A stretch of 64,000 nucleotides of DNA, taken from positions 18,572-82,571 of the forward strand of contig VANL01000063.1 in the NCBI GenBank assembly GCA_006352455.1. The letters run 5' to 3'. Under the pieces are notes generated by a model that ran no database searches, was not told the DNA's origin, and worked only from the letters and a program-made list of their open reading frames with translations. The stretch comes from Brachionus sp. 'Tiscar'. Its lineage: Eukaryota > Rotifera > Eurotatoria > Ploima > Brachionidae. The translations under genes and the position numbers were made by a program. Positions 33,686 to 45,786 of this stretch are shown in pieces. Numbering within the stretch: the first letter of the stretch is position 1; every line of letters begins with the position of its first letter.

Positions 33686-34781
33686 TTTAGTGCTTGTTAC
33701 AAGTGATTATTTCGACTTATTGTTCAAATGTATTCATTTTAGAGAATAATTAAAATCTTTTAAAAAAAAAAACGAAAGATAAAAATTCAATCAAAATGAA
33801 TCATCAAGAAGAAAAGGAATTCGGGACATGCTTGAATGACTTGCATGGAATTAATGTTTGATGCGAAAAGAGTATGACGATATTTAGAACTATTGAAACT
33901 TGTTCGTTTCAAAACACTAACGATTATAAAATAAACTATAATGCCTTAATATAAAATAGAGTTAATTTTTGTGTTTAACATCACATTTGCATTAGGGCTT
34001 TTTTTTTTAGGATGAAGGGGAAAAATTGATTATTAAAAAAATATTTCAAATAAATTTTAAATGAGAAAACTTAGTCATAACCAAGATTATGAGTTTGGAT
34101 TTAATTATCATAATTTGAATTCAGATCGAGCTATTTTTTTTTGCTAAGAGGCCAATTTCAATATTTGGCCCTAGATTTACTCTCATATCCAATAGAATAT
34201 CAAGCCTAAAGCCTTTATCTTAATATTAAAATTTAATAAATAATAATTTATACTTGTTTTTATGATAATTTAATAAATAGTGACTCATTTAAAATAAAAA
34301 CTAAAATATTCATATGAATGCAAACAAACAATTATGATCCAATTACCCCCATAGATTTGATTTATGATAAATTCAAAGCTGTTATAAAAATACTTGAAAA
34401 CGCTATTGATAAGCTTTTTTTCTAATTATATAATCATTAGATAAAGTTAGCTTTCTATTTTTACTCATCACTGGACTGGTATTATGGTCCATAAATTAAA
34501 TGATAGCCATTAATAATATATATGACTAATTTGATAATATTAAAAAAAATTAAATTCCTAATTAAAAAAAAAAACACACAATAAAAAATAACTATAAAAG
34601 CATATTTATATTAATTTTATTAATTTCTTAATAAAATTAGTAAACTTAAAAATTTAAAAATATTATCTCTAATGAATGATATAAAAATGCAATTTTGTTA
34701 AGGTTATAATGAATACAAATGAAAAAATATTACTAAAAAAAATTTTATTTGAAATTTATCAGATGCATTATTTTTAATAAA
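33686..34781. other. Divergent 5' region between DUSP (-) and SAP30BP (+)
   Basis: 1.1 kb, A/T-rich, should hold both promoters. No exon or repeat recognised. Confidence 0.5.
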
Positions 34782-35862
34782 ATGTCCAAATCGAGAAAAC
34801 CCAAAGGTAGAGCATTAAATATAAAAATCTTTCTTAGGAAAAAAATTAAATGACTTTAAATTAAGTTTCTTTAGTGACAGCTTATGAATCTGGAGCCGAG
34901 AGCGATAGCCATAGTGAAAGTGACTCAGAGCAAAGTGATTCTTCAAAGTCCGCCAGAAGTTCATCAAATAGTTGTTCAAGAAGCCCAACTGGGTCTGGAA
35001 GTAGATCGCCATCGGATACTGATGATGGATTAGATTCTATTAAAAAAAGACAAAGAGAAAGTAGTCAAGAAAGTAGACCAGAGTCTGTTGATGCCATGTC
35101 TATGGATTACCAAGAAACAAATGATGACTTGAAAAAAAAATCTAAATCCGACAATGTCGAGCCGATTATCGGCGAAGCTAAACATGAAAAAGAAGAATCA
35201 AAAGAGAAAACAAGCATTGAACAAGATCCAAATTTTTTTTGTAAAAATTAGCTCTCTGTTTTATTTTAAAATCAATTTTTAAAATTTAATTTTTTAGCTG
35301 AAAAAAATGGATTTCTACCAGGATCCGAAATAATTCAATTACCGGCAGCACCTGAAGCTCAGTGTTCACAGGGTTTGCAAGTATGTATAAAAATTTTTTT
35401 TGCGAAAATTTATTAAAATTTATTTTTGGATTTTTAGAAAATAATAGTTGAAGTTCTTGACAGAATGAAACATAAGAATTATTCAATGAACGATGAAAAA
35501 ATAAAAAATAATAAAATTTTAAAAAATCCCAGCATATATGAAAAATTAATCGAAGCTTATGGACTTGATGAATTCGGTTCAAGTTTTGATAGTGTAAATT
35601 TAAATTTTTTTTTTTGGTTAAATGTGATTTTTATTTTCTAAATTATTTTTGTAAATTAAAGCATATTGACGATTTAAAGTCACATGGCTATATGTTTTAT
35701 GATGAACTTGATCAAGCTCAAATGGCCGAATGGACTAAAAAAGACAAAGAACGTAAAGAAAGAACAAAAGTAACATTTTTATATTCATTTGAAATTTTTT
35801 GAATTTATTTTTAAAAATTTTCTCAATAGATTGAAATGGTTACAGGAATTAAACGAAAATGA
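34782..35862 (+). CDS. SAP30BP: SAP30-binding protein (HCNGP family)
   Basis: SAP30BP is a nuclear HCNGP-family protein linked to the SIN3/SAP30 repressor complex and to splicing of short introns. Six exons: 34782-34806, 34875-35240, 35298-35380, 35438-35593, 35662-35769, 35830-35862, all phase-consistent, 256 residues. The N-terminal half is Ser/Glu-rich (TAYESGAESDSHSES ... SRSPSDTDDGLDS), replacing the acidic YAEDSE region of mammals. The HCNGP domain covers LPAAPEAQCSQGLQ (PPEPPGRCS in human), NPSIYEKLIEAYGLDEFGSS, HGYMFYDELDQAQM and KERTKIEMVTGIKRK. The protein ends right after the VTG motif and lacks the long Thr-rich tail of the human form. The stop lies 80 bp from the end of PIGG on the other strand. 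Confidence 0.9.
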
Positions 35863-35942
35863 ATTTTTTAAAATTATTTTTATTATAAAATTTTGTAAAT
35901 AAAAATCAAATACAAAAAAGGGTTCAGTATCTCTGAAAGTTA

Positions 35943-38871
35943 TTAGATATTAAAAATTTTCATCATTACTAATTGAAAAACTATGAATAAAAATTTAATC
36001 AGAACAAATCCTAGGAGATATATTAATTTCGGAGCAAACACACTCCAAATAAATAAATGCTCTTTTTGTAAAAAAGTGTTTAATGAATAAGTGCTGAGTA
36101 TTAGTAAATCAAAAATTATCATGTAATTTGCATGATTCACAAGCTTTCTCAGTCCAATCCTTTAAAATTTTGGTTTAAAATTAGTAATAGATCTTAAAAT
36201 TCTAATTTACTTATTCTCTTCATTTTGTTGATTATATTTCAACAATTCATAAATAAGCACTGTTTTCATAGAGCAAAGGTAGAAGAAAATTTGTGCAGAA
36301 AAAGTGGACGTCAAAATAATGGTTGCAATGAGACCTTCATTTATACTATTCATTCCCACTAAACCACTTGAAATCGGAATTGTGTTCAAACTATTTGAAT
36401 TGCCTTGACAAAAATAGCTAACATAGCCAAATATTTGATAAAAACTAAATATAGTTGTATATTCTTTGATTAGCAAAGATCGATAAAAAATTTTGTCTAT
36501 CAAATGTTCAGCTATTTTCCAACATGCCACTAGAACTAAATTATGAGTTTGTTGAATCAAACAATTGTAAAATATCCACGTTTTAATTAGTAAATCAAAT
36601 ATTTGAGTAACTTTTTCAAGATAAAATTGTTCTTTGAACCTTTGAGATGTTATTTCTAGGCCTAAATTCAAAATTATTGCAAAATAACAGCACTGAGCTA
36701 TCGAATTTCGGTAATATCTATTCAAAATAAAAAAATAAAATTTTTAACTTAAATATTTGAAAAAAAAAAAGACAAATCTTACAAGTTAAAAAGTTCAAAA
36801 TTTGTGCTCACATGAAATAAAAAAATCATATTTAGAATTATAATATTTAAATAATTTAATCCAGATTTGGAAAATTTATAAACCAGAAAAAGAGAAAATG
36901 CTCCTATTGAAACCAATGGCAGCTTGGATTCATACCTTTTTGAAAAAGAAAAAAAAAGCTTAATAAAAAAATTGACAAAAAATTATGATTAAATTTAACT
37001 CTTTTAAATAATCTCCCAAGTCTTTTATGTGTATCCATTTATTGCCTGTCTGATTAATTGATCGCATTAATCGAATTATAAATAATAAAGATAAAAAATT
37101 GCCAATAACTTCTAATCGAAAATTTAGATGAGCTTTTCTTCGAATTGTAGATAATAATAGCAAATAAATTTGTGTTGTTCCCATGTAGTACCACAATTGA
37201 TGCTCTTCTTCAATAAAACTACTCGAAAAAAGACTTAACATGTGAAGACCAAATCCAAAAAAATAAAATTTCTAAACAAATAATAAAACAACTAAAATAA
37301 ATTAATTTACAATTATTCTATATTTGATTACTTCAATAATTTTTTGCTTTAAAACTTTATTTAATAAATCAATTAAACAGTTGTGTGGTTTCGTGTGCAG
37401 AATATGACTGTATTGATAAACAACATAAAAAAATAAAACCTAAATAAATTATTAAAGATTTTATTTTTTGTTCTTCTTAAACTTACCAAAAACATTATCA
37501 GTATTATAATTAATAAATATTTATTTTGTTCACTTTTGGTATTCTGTACTTTTAGTTTCGAATCAACTCTAGCTCTAATAAATTCTTCTGCACTGGCCAG
37601 GGATGTATTATCAAGTATCAAGCGTTGCAAATTTGTATAGTCACCTAAATTCAACAAATTATTCAATTGTATCCAATTTTTGAACAAACAGTCAGCTTCT
37701 AGAGAATAATTTCTGAACTTCTTGTCAAAATGTGCCATCAGATCACTTAAAAAAACTGTTCCTTTATTGTCATTAGGTATATTTATGCCAAATAGACACG
37801 AAAGAGTTGATGCCAAATCTATTTGTTTTCTATGTTTTATATTTTCAATTTTAAAATTAAATTCATGGTCATCTAAATATGTGAATTTTGAGCCAAATAA
37901 GCCTTTGGATATGAACAAAAGAGGAGTTGTAATTTCCATTTGAGAAGAACCTCCATGTCCGCCTTCATTAGCCATGCCGTGATCACTCAAAACAAGCATC
38001 AAATCATTTTCATTTAGAGTTGAATAAATTTTTTTAATTATTTCATCCATTTCATACAATTTGCGGCGAATGTTAAAAGGGGCAAAAGGGCCTTCAATGT
38101 GTCCCACATGATCAAGACCCAAATAGTGCAGGATCATTACATGCCAGTCTTTTTGCTCAAGTTCAAAATCTAAGTGCCTAGTTACATTTAAGTCAACTTC
38201 ATCGTAATCACTTGCTATAAATGAAGTGGTGCCCTCCGAGCGAATAAAAGACTCGTTCGAGTGAAACAATTTAAGCCAGGTATCATCACCGTAAAAAATA
38301 ATAGATTTATTCCTAGAGCCAAATTGTCTTATTAAATTATCTTCGACTAAATGAGTTGTATTAAAATTCCATAGTATATCGATAAATTCAGGAATTATTC
38401 CACTAACAAGGGCCTGGATATTTTAATTTTAAAATTAAATATCAATTCAATTTAAATAATTCAATTACTTTAATTCTAGGTAAAGTAACTGTTGGAGGAT
38501 TGGCTATTAGCTTAAACGGAATGGCTTTTTGTTCTCGGATGAGCCGATTGATAAAAGGCATGCGCAATTTTTCTCTAGGCACATGGGACTCGAATATGAA
38601 GTCATAGCGAAGCGCATCGATTAAAAACAAAATTAATCTTCCTTGAAAAATTTAAGTTAAGAAAGAAAAAAAAGCTGCAGGAAATATATTTTTGTTGTTG
38701 TTCAATACCTTGATTAATAATAGCAGGATTTTCTTCAATTTGTGTCTCGAACTTATTATTTTCAATATCGGAATTTGCTTGTTTATAGCTGAATAAGTTA
38801 AAGAAAACAGCATTATAAATCAAAAAAATGGATACTAAAAGAAAATATATTGAAAATTGGAATTTTAACAT
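35943..38871 (-). CDS. PIGG: GPI ethanolamine phosphate transferase 2 (PIG-G/GPI7)
   Basis: PIGG adds ethanolamine phosphate to the second mannose of the GPI precursor in the ER membrane. Eight exons: 38871-38709, 38641-38469, 38413-37487, 37439-37311, 37271-37000, 36935-36783, 36717-36211, 36159-35943. Each junction keeps frame; 846 residues (human about 980). After an N-terminal membrane anchor comes the alkaline-phosphatase-like catalytic domain: LILFLIDALRYDF, PPTVTLPRIKALVSG, IFYGDDTWLKLF, GTTSFIASDYDEVDLNVTRH, MILHYLGLDHVGHIEGP, LVLSDHGM. A multi-pass C-terminal half follows with FIEEEHQLWYY, LMRSINQTGNKW, CQGNSNSLNTIPISSGLVG and HLFIWSVFAPKLIY. These are PIGG-specific and separate it from PIGN and PIGO. 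The donor of exon 5 (GTTAAA) is weak but is the only one restoring frame. Confidence 0.92.
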
Positions 38872-41087
38872 TTTAATAATTTTAAAAATTTTTTTTATTA
38901 TGTTTAAAAGTAGATTTTATTTTAATCATAATTAGTTTTTGAATATATTTTTTTTTAAATTTAACTAGTTATTACTTGTTAGTAAAATAATGCAGATATT
39001 TTTAAATTACAAATAAATTTATGTTTACACTTGAAAGAATTGATGATCATTCAAATAGAATTAAGTTCTCATAGACTAAACACCTTAAGGATTAAAGCGT
39101 CTATTTTTAAAAATATTCAATCAAGAGTTGTTAATTCTGTGCGAATAAGTACCGGTCAAATGAAAACAAAATTCAATTCAAGTGTTTTATTTTTCTCAGA
39201 TTTTTAAGATTAGACTTATTAGCTGTTCAAGACTTACGTATGACTTACTTAAATTATGAAAATTCCTAAAGCGGAAAATATTTAATGGTTTTTTCATTTT
39301 GATTCATAAAAGATTTATACTTATTCAAATATATTGAATTTCTTAATTTACAGTATTGACAATTTTCTAGCTTAATCAATTTATATTAAAAATAAATTTA
39401 CGAATAAAAACTAGTTCTATCATAAAATCAACTAATTACTTATTTCAAAAATCAAAATTTATTAAATATAATTAATTTATAATTGTGATAAGTGCTAGGC
39501 CATTTACAAGTGTATCATTTTATGTTGTCGCTAAAAAAATTTTTTTTGTTTTTTTTTCTTTTTCATACAAGGAATCAAAGTTATTTAGCTCTAAAAATCT
39601 AATTTATGTGTTTTTTTAGCATTATTTTTCAAATCATAGGTCAAGAAACCTTTAGATAGAGAGAAATTATTAATGATTTATTTCATAAAATTAATTATTT
39701 TGTTATTTAACATTTTTTTTTTTAACTAACAAAACTTTGATTTAAATTGAACTTTATTTAATGGATAGTTTCAGAATTTCATTTTGCCGGACTGACCTTT
39801 TCAATTTGTTTTTAAAATAAGATTGAAAATAAAATTTTGTTTTATTTGTGTTGAAAAATTTATTTTTATTAAGTTGCACAATTAATGAGCCCTTGTAGTT
39901 CAAGTCTCAACGGCATTTGAAATTATTTTAAATAAATTTATTTATTAAAATGTAATTAAATACTCTAATTTATTTTTGACAAGTTCATGCTAAACAACAA
40001 CAACAACCAAATAGAAAAAATAAAAAGTTCTTATTTTACAGTTTTTTGTTTGATAATTGCTTGTTAGAAGTGAAAATTATCAAAAGAATTGATTGGTATT
40101 GAATCCGAAAGCTAATATTAAATTGCAAAAATCGAAACTAGTTTTATCAAATATCTAGCATATTTTGTTTGAGCATTCGATTTTATACAATTTTATTAGT
40201 TTTTTTTTTTTTTTTAATTATGCTTGATTATATTAAAAATGAGGATTAGTAGGCAATTTCGTTTTATTGTGCTTGAAATTCGTTCTCTCTTTTTTTTCCT
40301 CAAATCTTATTCAAATTCCTTCGTTATTTTCCTCTTTTTTTTTGTTTGTGCTAATTAAAAATTAATAATGAATCATTAAAAATAAATAAGCTTGAAAATA
40401 ATATTTCCACACTGAGAAAAAAAATTAAACTAATGAATGAAAGGAAAATTGTCGTTATCCCCAATGCCATAGGAAGAATATTCCTAGTTTTTTAGTATTG
40501 ATACGGGAACAAAAAAAAAACAAAATAAAATCCTAATCAAGACTAATCTCTTATACAATTATATCCTACCTTTAAGTCCTAAATTATCAAGAAGAATTTT
40601 TTATTCGTGTCAGAACTAATCTTGCCTCCTGATCGCTAATAATGAGTGTTTTGAACATTTAAAGAGCAAATTCGCTGTTATCATGCCATCTTTATCATTT
40701 AGAATATTTTCCGTAATAAATAAAAATAGTTTTAATTTAAAAGGTTAAATGGATTTTTTCACTAATTCAAATACAGACTGATTTTAGAGACTAAATAAAT
40801 TATTAGATACCTTAAAAATCATAAACTATTTCTAACTTTATTTTTTTCTTAAAAAAAAAAAAATAAACAAAATTTTTAATTGTCGACAAGTCAGTAATTA
40901 CAAGCCTATACACAAGTCTTCAAATTAATCAACTTAGCTAGGGCTTTAAAATCTTGTTTTTTTTTTTTCAAATCCAAAATTTATGAGATTAACTTCTTTT
41001 TTTTTTAATCTAGTTCAAAAAACGAATTAAATTAAATTAAATTAATTTTTTTTTGTTATCACAGAATGAATAATAGACTAAAATAAA
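38872..41087. other. Divergent 5' region between PIGG (-) and the cadherin (+)
   Basis: 2.2 kb of A/T-rich sequence, with poly-T tracts near 40201-40216 and a CAA-type run near 39996-40008. No exon recognised; upstream non-coding exons of the cadherin gene could be hidden here. An acceptor-like TTATCACAG ends at 41064. Confidence 0.45.
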
Positions 41088-44000
41088 ATGTTTTTGAAAA
41101 ATTTTTTCTTAATTTTTTTTTATTTTTGGAATTTTTTTCCACATACCGATAACAAACAATATTTAAATGAGCATAAATTTTTATACCTTAAACCAAAACA
41201 AGTAAGCTGCAGTGATATATACTTGAATGAGTCGGATTATAGTCTATTGAACAGTGTGCTGATCGGCAATCTTAGCTCTTGTCTTTGGCAAAAGCTGAAC
41301 GAAAACGACTTTGACTCATTCTCGACCCAGCTAAACGATGAATCTATTCAAACGCTGTTCGATAAGTATTTTATTTTGGACAACAAAACTGGACTTATCT
41401 ACCAGCGGCAGAATATTGACAGGGAACAAATTTGCACAGACAAAAAAAACATTAACAAAATGAACGAGTTTGTATTCGAATCAAGAAATTCAAGTCTGAT
41501 GACCGAACATTTTGACTGTGATTGCAAGAGCAGCCTATGTCGCATAAGTCTAATATTTGTTGCATTCAAACAAACAATCAATTCCGATTCAAGAATTAAA
41601 AAAAACAAATTCAGACATTTCAGCAAATATTCAATATCAACTAATCACATTCACAAATATCTGTCTTTAAACATAAATATTAAAGATTTAAATGATAATA
41701 GGCCTTATTTTGAGAAAAATTTTTTATACTTAGATACAACAGAACAATTTGGACAAAATTTAGCACTGGACATACCTGTGCCTAGTGATAACTTATTTTG
41801 TAATGTTTTAATATCTAATTTTGATCTAGAAATGGTGAATAATCAGCAAATAGAACTAGAAAAGCCTTTTGATCTTGATTCTAATTCTAACTCTGAATTT
41901 ATATATAAACTCATACTGCTAACAAGTCAAGAAATGGATTATGTTGAAAAATTACAAGTTGATTTTAACAAAAATGAAGATTTTTTTTACACAAAATTAA
42001 CAAATCTAGTTGAAAATAACAAAGATAACTGTTTAAATCGATTTGAATTAATCGAAAATAATTTAAATCAAGGCTTGTATTTGAAAATAAATACTTTTCT
42101 TGACAGAGAAGAACAATCAGTGTACAATTTTATTTTGTTGGTATTGGAAAAAAATTTTGCCACTGATTCCCAACTAGATGGAAAAAATTTTCTTCTTTTT
42201 CGTCTTAAAATAAAAGACTTGAATGACAATCGGCCAAAATTTGATCAAACAAAATACTCATTTTATCTAGATGAAGTCACAGAATATCAAGCTTATTATC
42301 AAGAGAATAATCTAGATTATTCAGGTTCCATTTATTTTTCTTATTTGTCTCAAATATGCGCCAATTTAGAGAGTAGCATAAAATTAGTGGCACATGACAT
42401 CGACGATGGCATCAATTCACAAATAAATTATAAAATAATTCAGCAAGTAAATAGAAAAAATTCAAATACAAAATTATTAGATAATAGAGTAAAGTCTGAA
42501 TTTGTGATTGATCAAAATGGCTCAATAAAATTAAATATATGCACAAATTTGCCCAATTTAAAAGATTTGTCACGCGATCTATTTTTAGACTTGACTAAAC
42601 TATTGGACTATGAGATATTTCACAAGCATGTAGTGGTGGTGGAGGCATCAGATTCAAACATTGAAAATCCTCTATCAAGTGTAGTAACAGTTGACATTAA
42701 TCTAGCAGATTTAAATGACAATAAACCATTGATTGTGAGTTTATATAGCAAAAATTGTGTTTATCAAAAAGGCCTTGATTTGGATATTTCTGTTCAAGAG
42801 ATTAATTCACAAGAGTTTTTCTCAACTAAAATAGTCATCGATGGCCTCAGTGAATTCAGTGCCAAAGGCTCTTGTATTGGACAATTTATTGTCAAAGACT
42901 TGGACACAGAAAGCTCAAATAGAGATATAAAAAGCAAAATTTTAGATCAAAATTCAAATAGTTTATTTTTGTTTCAAAATTTAAAAAATAAAAATTCAAC
43001 TAATTTTCAAAATATTCAAACAAATGAAATATTTGAGTTGTATGTTAATTTTGAGCCTGATGCCGAACTTCAAACAGTTTACAATTTAGTAATTGAGCTG
43101 TCCGATTCTGGCCAACATTTACAGCTAAAGAGTAGCACTGAGCTAGTCGTAATTATCAAAGATGAAAATGATAACGATCCCAAATTTGATAAGGATCTGT
43201 ATGTGTTTAACATTGATGAGTGGAACAACTTCGAGTCAAATAATTTCAATAGTTTGGCGTATTGTTTCACTCGGCTGGAAGCGCACGATTCTGACATCAC
43301 CACACAAAATCAATTAATTAACTACTCTCTCCAGGCTATACAGCCAAAAATTAAATTAAAAAATTCAAACAAAATTAGACGAAACAAAGAAGAGGATAAC
43401 TTTTATGTGGATCAATTGACTGGCTATTTGTGTGTCAAAGACAGAAGTTTGTTGGACCGTGAGACCAGAAGCAAATACGATTTTATTGTTAGAGCAAGCA
43501 ACCAAAATTCAACTCGATATGCTCAAACTTCAGTTCAAATTGTAATCAACGATTTGAACGATAATCCGCCTCAATTCAAGAAACAAGACTATAAATTTTA
43601 CATCACTGAAAAATATTCCAATTTGGTTACATCAATGCTAGTTCTAGACTCCAAAGTCTATGCAGCTATGGACAAAACTTTTGTCGGTAATGTAAAAGCA
43701 TTTGATAAGGACAGTCTAAATTCGGAAATTTTTTATTTTATTGATAATTTTGACTTGAATAATGCCATTCAGTTGAACACAAAAAATCCGTCAAATCCTC
43801 TGCTACGCGACAAAGATCTATTGGTCGTGGATGGTGCCTTGTTTACAGAAGAAAAAATCCACTCGGACAACAATACTAACACATACGACTCTCTTATTGA
43901 CAATTTTATCAACAACGAGACGAATTTTTATCATGTCAAAGCCATAAAACATGATGATTCAAATTTAAAATTGCTAAATAAAAAAGTTTTCAAACTAGTT

Positions 44001-45014
44001 AGAAATTTGAATGAAATAATTTATGTGGATACTTATTCGGGAGATATATTTTTATTTAATAATTATTTAGATAGAGAAAAAATAGTCAATATAAAATTTA
44101 AAGTGTATGCCAAAGACAAACAACAATTGAGTGAAACTAGCTTAAAAAGTTGGACCAATGTTACTATTGAAATTGATGATATAAATGACTCAGTGCCAGT
44201 TTGTTATAGTAAATCGAATTTTCTAAATGAAATAGATAAAAACTTGGAAGTTTTAGCAGTCTATTTGAATTATTCGAATTTGGAACTGAACCAATTTTAC
44301 AAAATGGCATTGATTTATGAATTTAATTGTGTCGATTTGGACTCAAGTAAAAAAAATTATCATCTAAAATATGAAATTGAAGAGTTTGATCTAAAAAGTT
44401 TGGATAAAAGAATTAGTTTAGACCAGTCTTTGATTGAAAATTTCAATAATTTTATGAGCTTTTTCCGAATATTCAAATTGGACTCATCGACTGGTAAGCT
44501 TTATGTCGATTTGAGCTCAAATTGGTGGAGAAGCGATCTGGAAAAATTTTTGTCCTTTGTTCACAATTGTTTTTTAATTATTAAATTTAAAATAAGTGAC
44601 GATGGCATTGTTCCACTAAGCAGTCATTATCAAGTTGAAATGCTGATTTGTTCGAATGAGTCTGACATATTTGATCAGCTATGTTCGTTTGGCACAGTTG
44701 AGCATTCAAAGCCTGTTATGACAAAAAGACTACACGACTTTCACTATGTAAATTTAAGAACCAAAAATGTGGATACTAGCTTGATGACTTCAAGCACTTG
44801 GCCAACCACATTAACACAAATTTTGAGACAAAATTTAAAACAAGAAGAATTTGACAATCAACTGCTATTGAATTCTTTAAATTTAAAAACAACTTTTGAG
44901 TTGAAAGTGACCAGCGCTGGCAAAATTGACTTAAATAATAATTCAAATGGTCGAATAATTTTTTCAATTGTTAATCTTTTTTTAGTTAATATAATTTTTT
45001 TATTGTTATTTTAG
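41088..45014 (+). CDS. Cadherin-repeat protein with GPI-like C-terminus and no cytoplasmic domain
   Basis: Intronless 1308-codon gene. A hydrophobic signal peptide (residues 1-20) is followed by about six to seven extracellular cadherin repeats. The inter-repeat calcium-binding motifs are visible as IKDLNDNRPYF (about 200), IKDLNDNRPKF (375), LADLNDNKP (540), KDENDNDPKF (692), INDLNDNPPQF (820) and IDDINDSVP (1029). LDRE-type motifs lie at FLDREEQSVYNF, LLDRETRSKYDF and YLDREKIVNIKF. The layout is like protocadherins or Dachsous-type cadherins. The chain ends NNNSNGRII plus about 18 hydrophobic residues and then stops, with no cytoplasmic tail or catenin-binding region. This is what a GPI-attachment signal looks like (small residues N/S/N/G as candidate omega site). 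Alternatively a further exon replaces this tail; no downstream coding sequence was seen. Confidence 0.85.
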   Translation: MFLKNFFLIFFYFWNFFPHTDNKQYLNEHKFLYLKPKQVSCSDIYLNESDYSLLNSVLIGNLSSCLWQKLNENDFDSFSTQLNDESIQTLFDKYFILDNKTGLIYQRQNIDREQICTDKKNINKMNEFVFESRNSSLMTEHFDCDCKSSLCRISLIFVAFKQTINSDSRIKKNKFRHFSKYSISTNHIHKYLSLNINIKDLNDNRPYFEKNFLYLDTTEQFGQNLALDIPVPSDNLFCNVLISNFDLEMVNNQQIELEKPFDLDSNSNSEFIYKLILLTSQEMDYVEKLQVDFNKNEDFFYTKLTNLVENNKDNCLNRFELIENNLNQGLYLKINTFLDREEQSVYNFILLVLEKNFATDSQLDGKNFLLFRLKIKDLNDNRPKFDQTKYSFYLDEVTEYQAYYQENNLDYSGSIYFSYLSQICANLESSIKLVAHDIDDGINSQINYKIIQQVNRKNSNTKLLDNRVKSEFVIDQNGSIKLNICTNLPNLKDLSRDLFLDLTKLLDYEIFHKHVVVVEASDSNIENPLSSVVTVDINLADLNDNKPLIVSLYSKNCVYQKGLDLDISVQEINSQEFFSTKIVIDGLSEFSAKGSCIGQFIVKDLDTESSNRDIKSKILDQNSNSLFLFQNLKNKNSTNFQNIQTNEIFELYVNFEPDAELQTVYNLVIELSDSGQHLQLKSSTELVVIIKDENDNDPKFDKDLYVFNIDEWNNFESNNFNSLAYCFTRLEAHDSDITTQNQLINYSLQAIQPKIKLKNSNKIRRNKEEDNFYVDQLTGYLCVKDRSLLDRETRSKYDFIVRASNQNSTRYAQTSVQIVINDLNDNPPQFKKQDYKFYITEKYSNLVTSMLVLDSKVYAAMDKTFVGNVKAFDKDSLNSEIFYFIDNFDLNNAIQLNTKNPSNPLLRDKDLLVVDGALFTEEKIHSDNNTNTYDSLIDNFINNETNFYHVKAIKHDDSNLKLLNKKVFKLVRNLNEIIYVDTYSGDIFLFNNYLDREKIVNIKFKVYAKDKQQLSETSLKSWTNVTIEIDDINDSVPVCYSKSNFLNEIDKNLEVLAVYLNYSNLELNQFYKMALIYEFNCVDLDSSKKNYHLKYEIEEFDLKSLDKRISLDQSLIENFNNFMSFFRIFKLDSSTGKLYVDLSSNWWRSDLEKFLSFVHNCFLIIKFKISDDGIVPLSSHYQVEMLICSNESDIFDQLCSFGTVEHSKPVMTKRLHDFHYVNLRTKNVDTSLMTSSTWPTTLTQILRQNLKQEEFDNQLLLNSLNLKTTFELKVTSAGKIDLNNNSNGRIIFSIVNLFLVNIIFLLLF

Positions 45015-45786
45015 TTAAAAGTTTATGCAACAAAGTATTTTTAAGTGTTTTAATTGTCGATCCGGAAATTATTTTTTATTTTACATTCATAAATTATTAA
45101 ATTTTTATTTTTTTTTTATTCGAAATTTGATTTTATAAATTTCAAAAAAACATTTAAGACCAAAAATGCAGCTAAGAATGTCTTTTAATGTCTTTAAATC
45201 TTTAAATGCGCAATTAGATTTCATTGCATTTTTTGAAATTATAATAAATTTTTAGTCTAAAAAAAAAGTTTTGAAATATTAGAAAAATTTAAAAATCTGT
45301 GATGAAATTTTTAATACACATTTTGATCAAATATGAAAAATGAAATTTGATCAAAAATTTTAGTATGCCCAAAATTCTTCCTATTGTGATAAATTGAAAT
45401 TTACTAAAATAAAATATATTTAAAAAAATACTGCAACAAACTTTGTTTCAATATTTTTTATTTAAATAATTTTTCTAATGTAAATAAAAGACAAAAATAA
45501 AACATCAACAAGTTTTAAATTAATCATTGATTTTGTTTACCATAAAAAAAGAAAATAAAGTTTTTATTTTTGGTTAAAAAGGTGCAACAAAGTTTATTAC
45601 ATTAAATTGGAGTATTTTTTTTATATTTAAGACTGAAAAAAATAATTGAAACTTGTCACTTTTTCTATGTTATTTCAATATTGGATACATTTTTTGTTTC
45701 ATAATTCAAACACAAAAAATTAAACCATTTTAAATTTAAAATAAAAATTAATTTCAATTTTAAAAAATTTATTATGATATAAATAT
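45015..45786. other. Convergent 3' regions of cadherin (+) and NOB1 (-)
   Basis: A/T-rich, with poly(A)-signal-like AATAAA motifs on both strands. No further coding exon for the cadherin was found. Confidence 0.5.

Noticed and set aside
35614..35802. 62-codon frame taken as a separate small gene
   Set aside because: Its meaningful part is exon 5 of SAP30BP; the beginning is intron sequence.
36960..37241. PIGG exon 5 read straight through to its in-frame stop
   Set aside because: Using the GTTAAA donor at 36999 and the acceptor at 36936 restores frame and continues the membrane half that matches PIGG; a stop here would remove conserved C-terminal motifs.
45015..45786. Extra cadherin exon with a transmembrane and cytoplasmic domain
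   Set aside because: No open segment with cadherin-tail character or good splice sites was found before NOB1 on the opposite strand.
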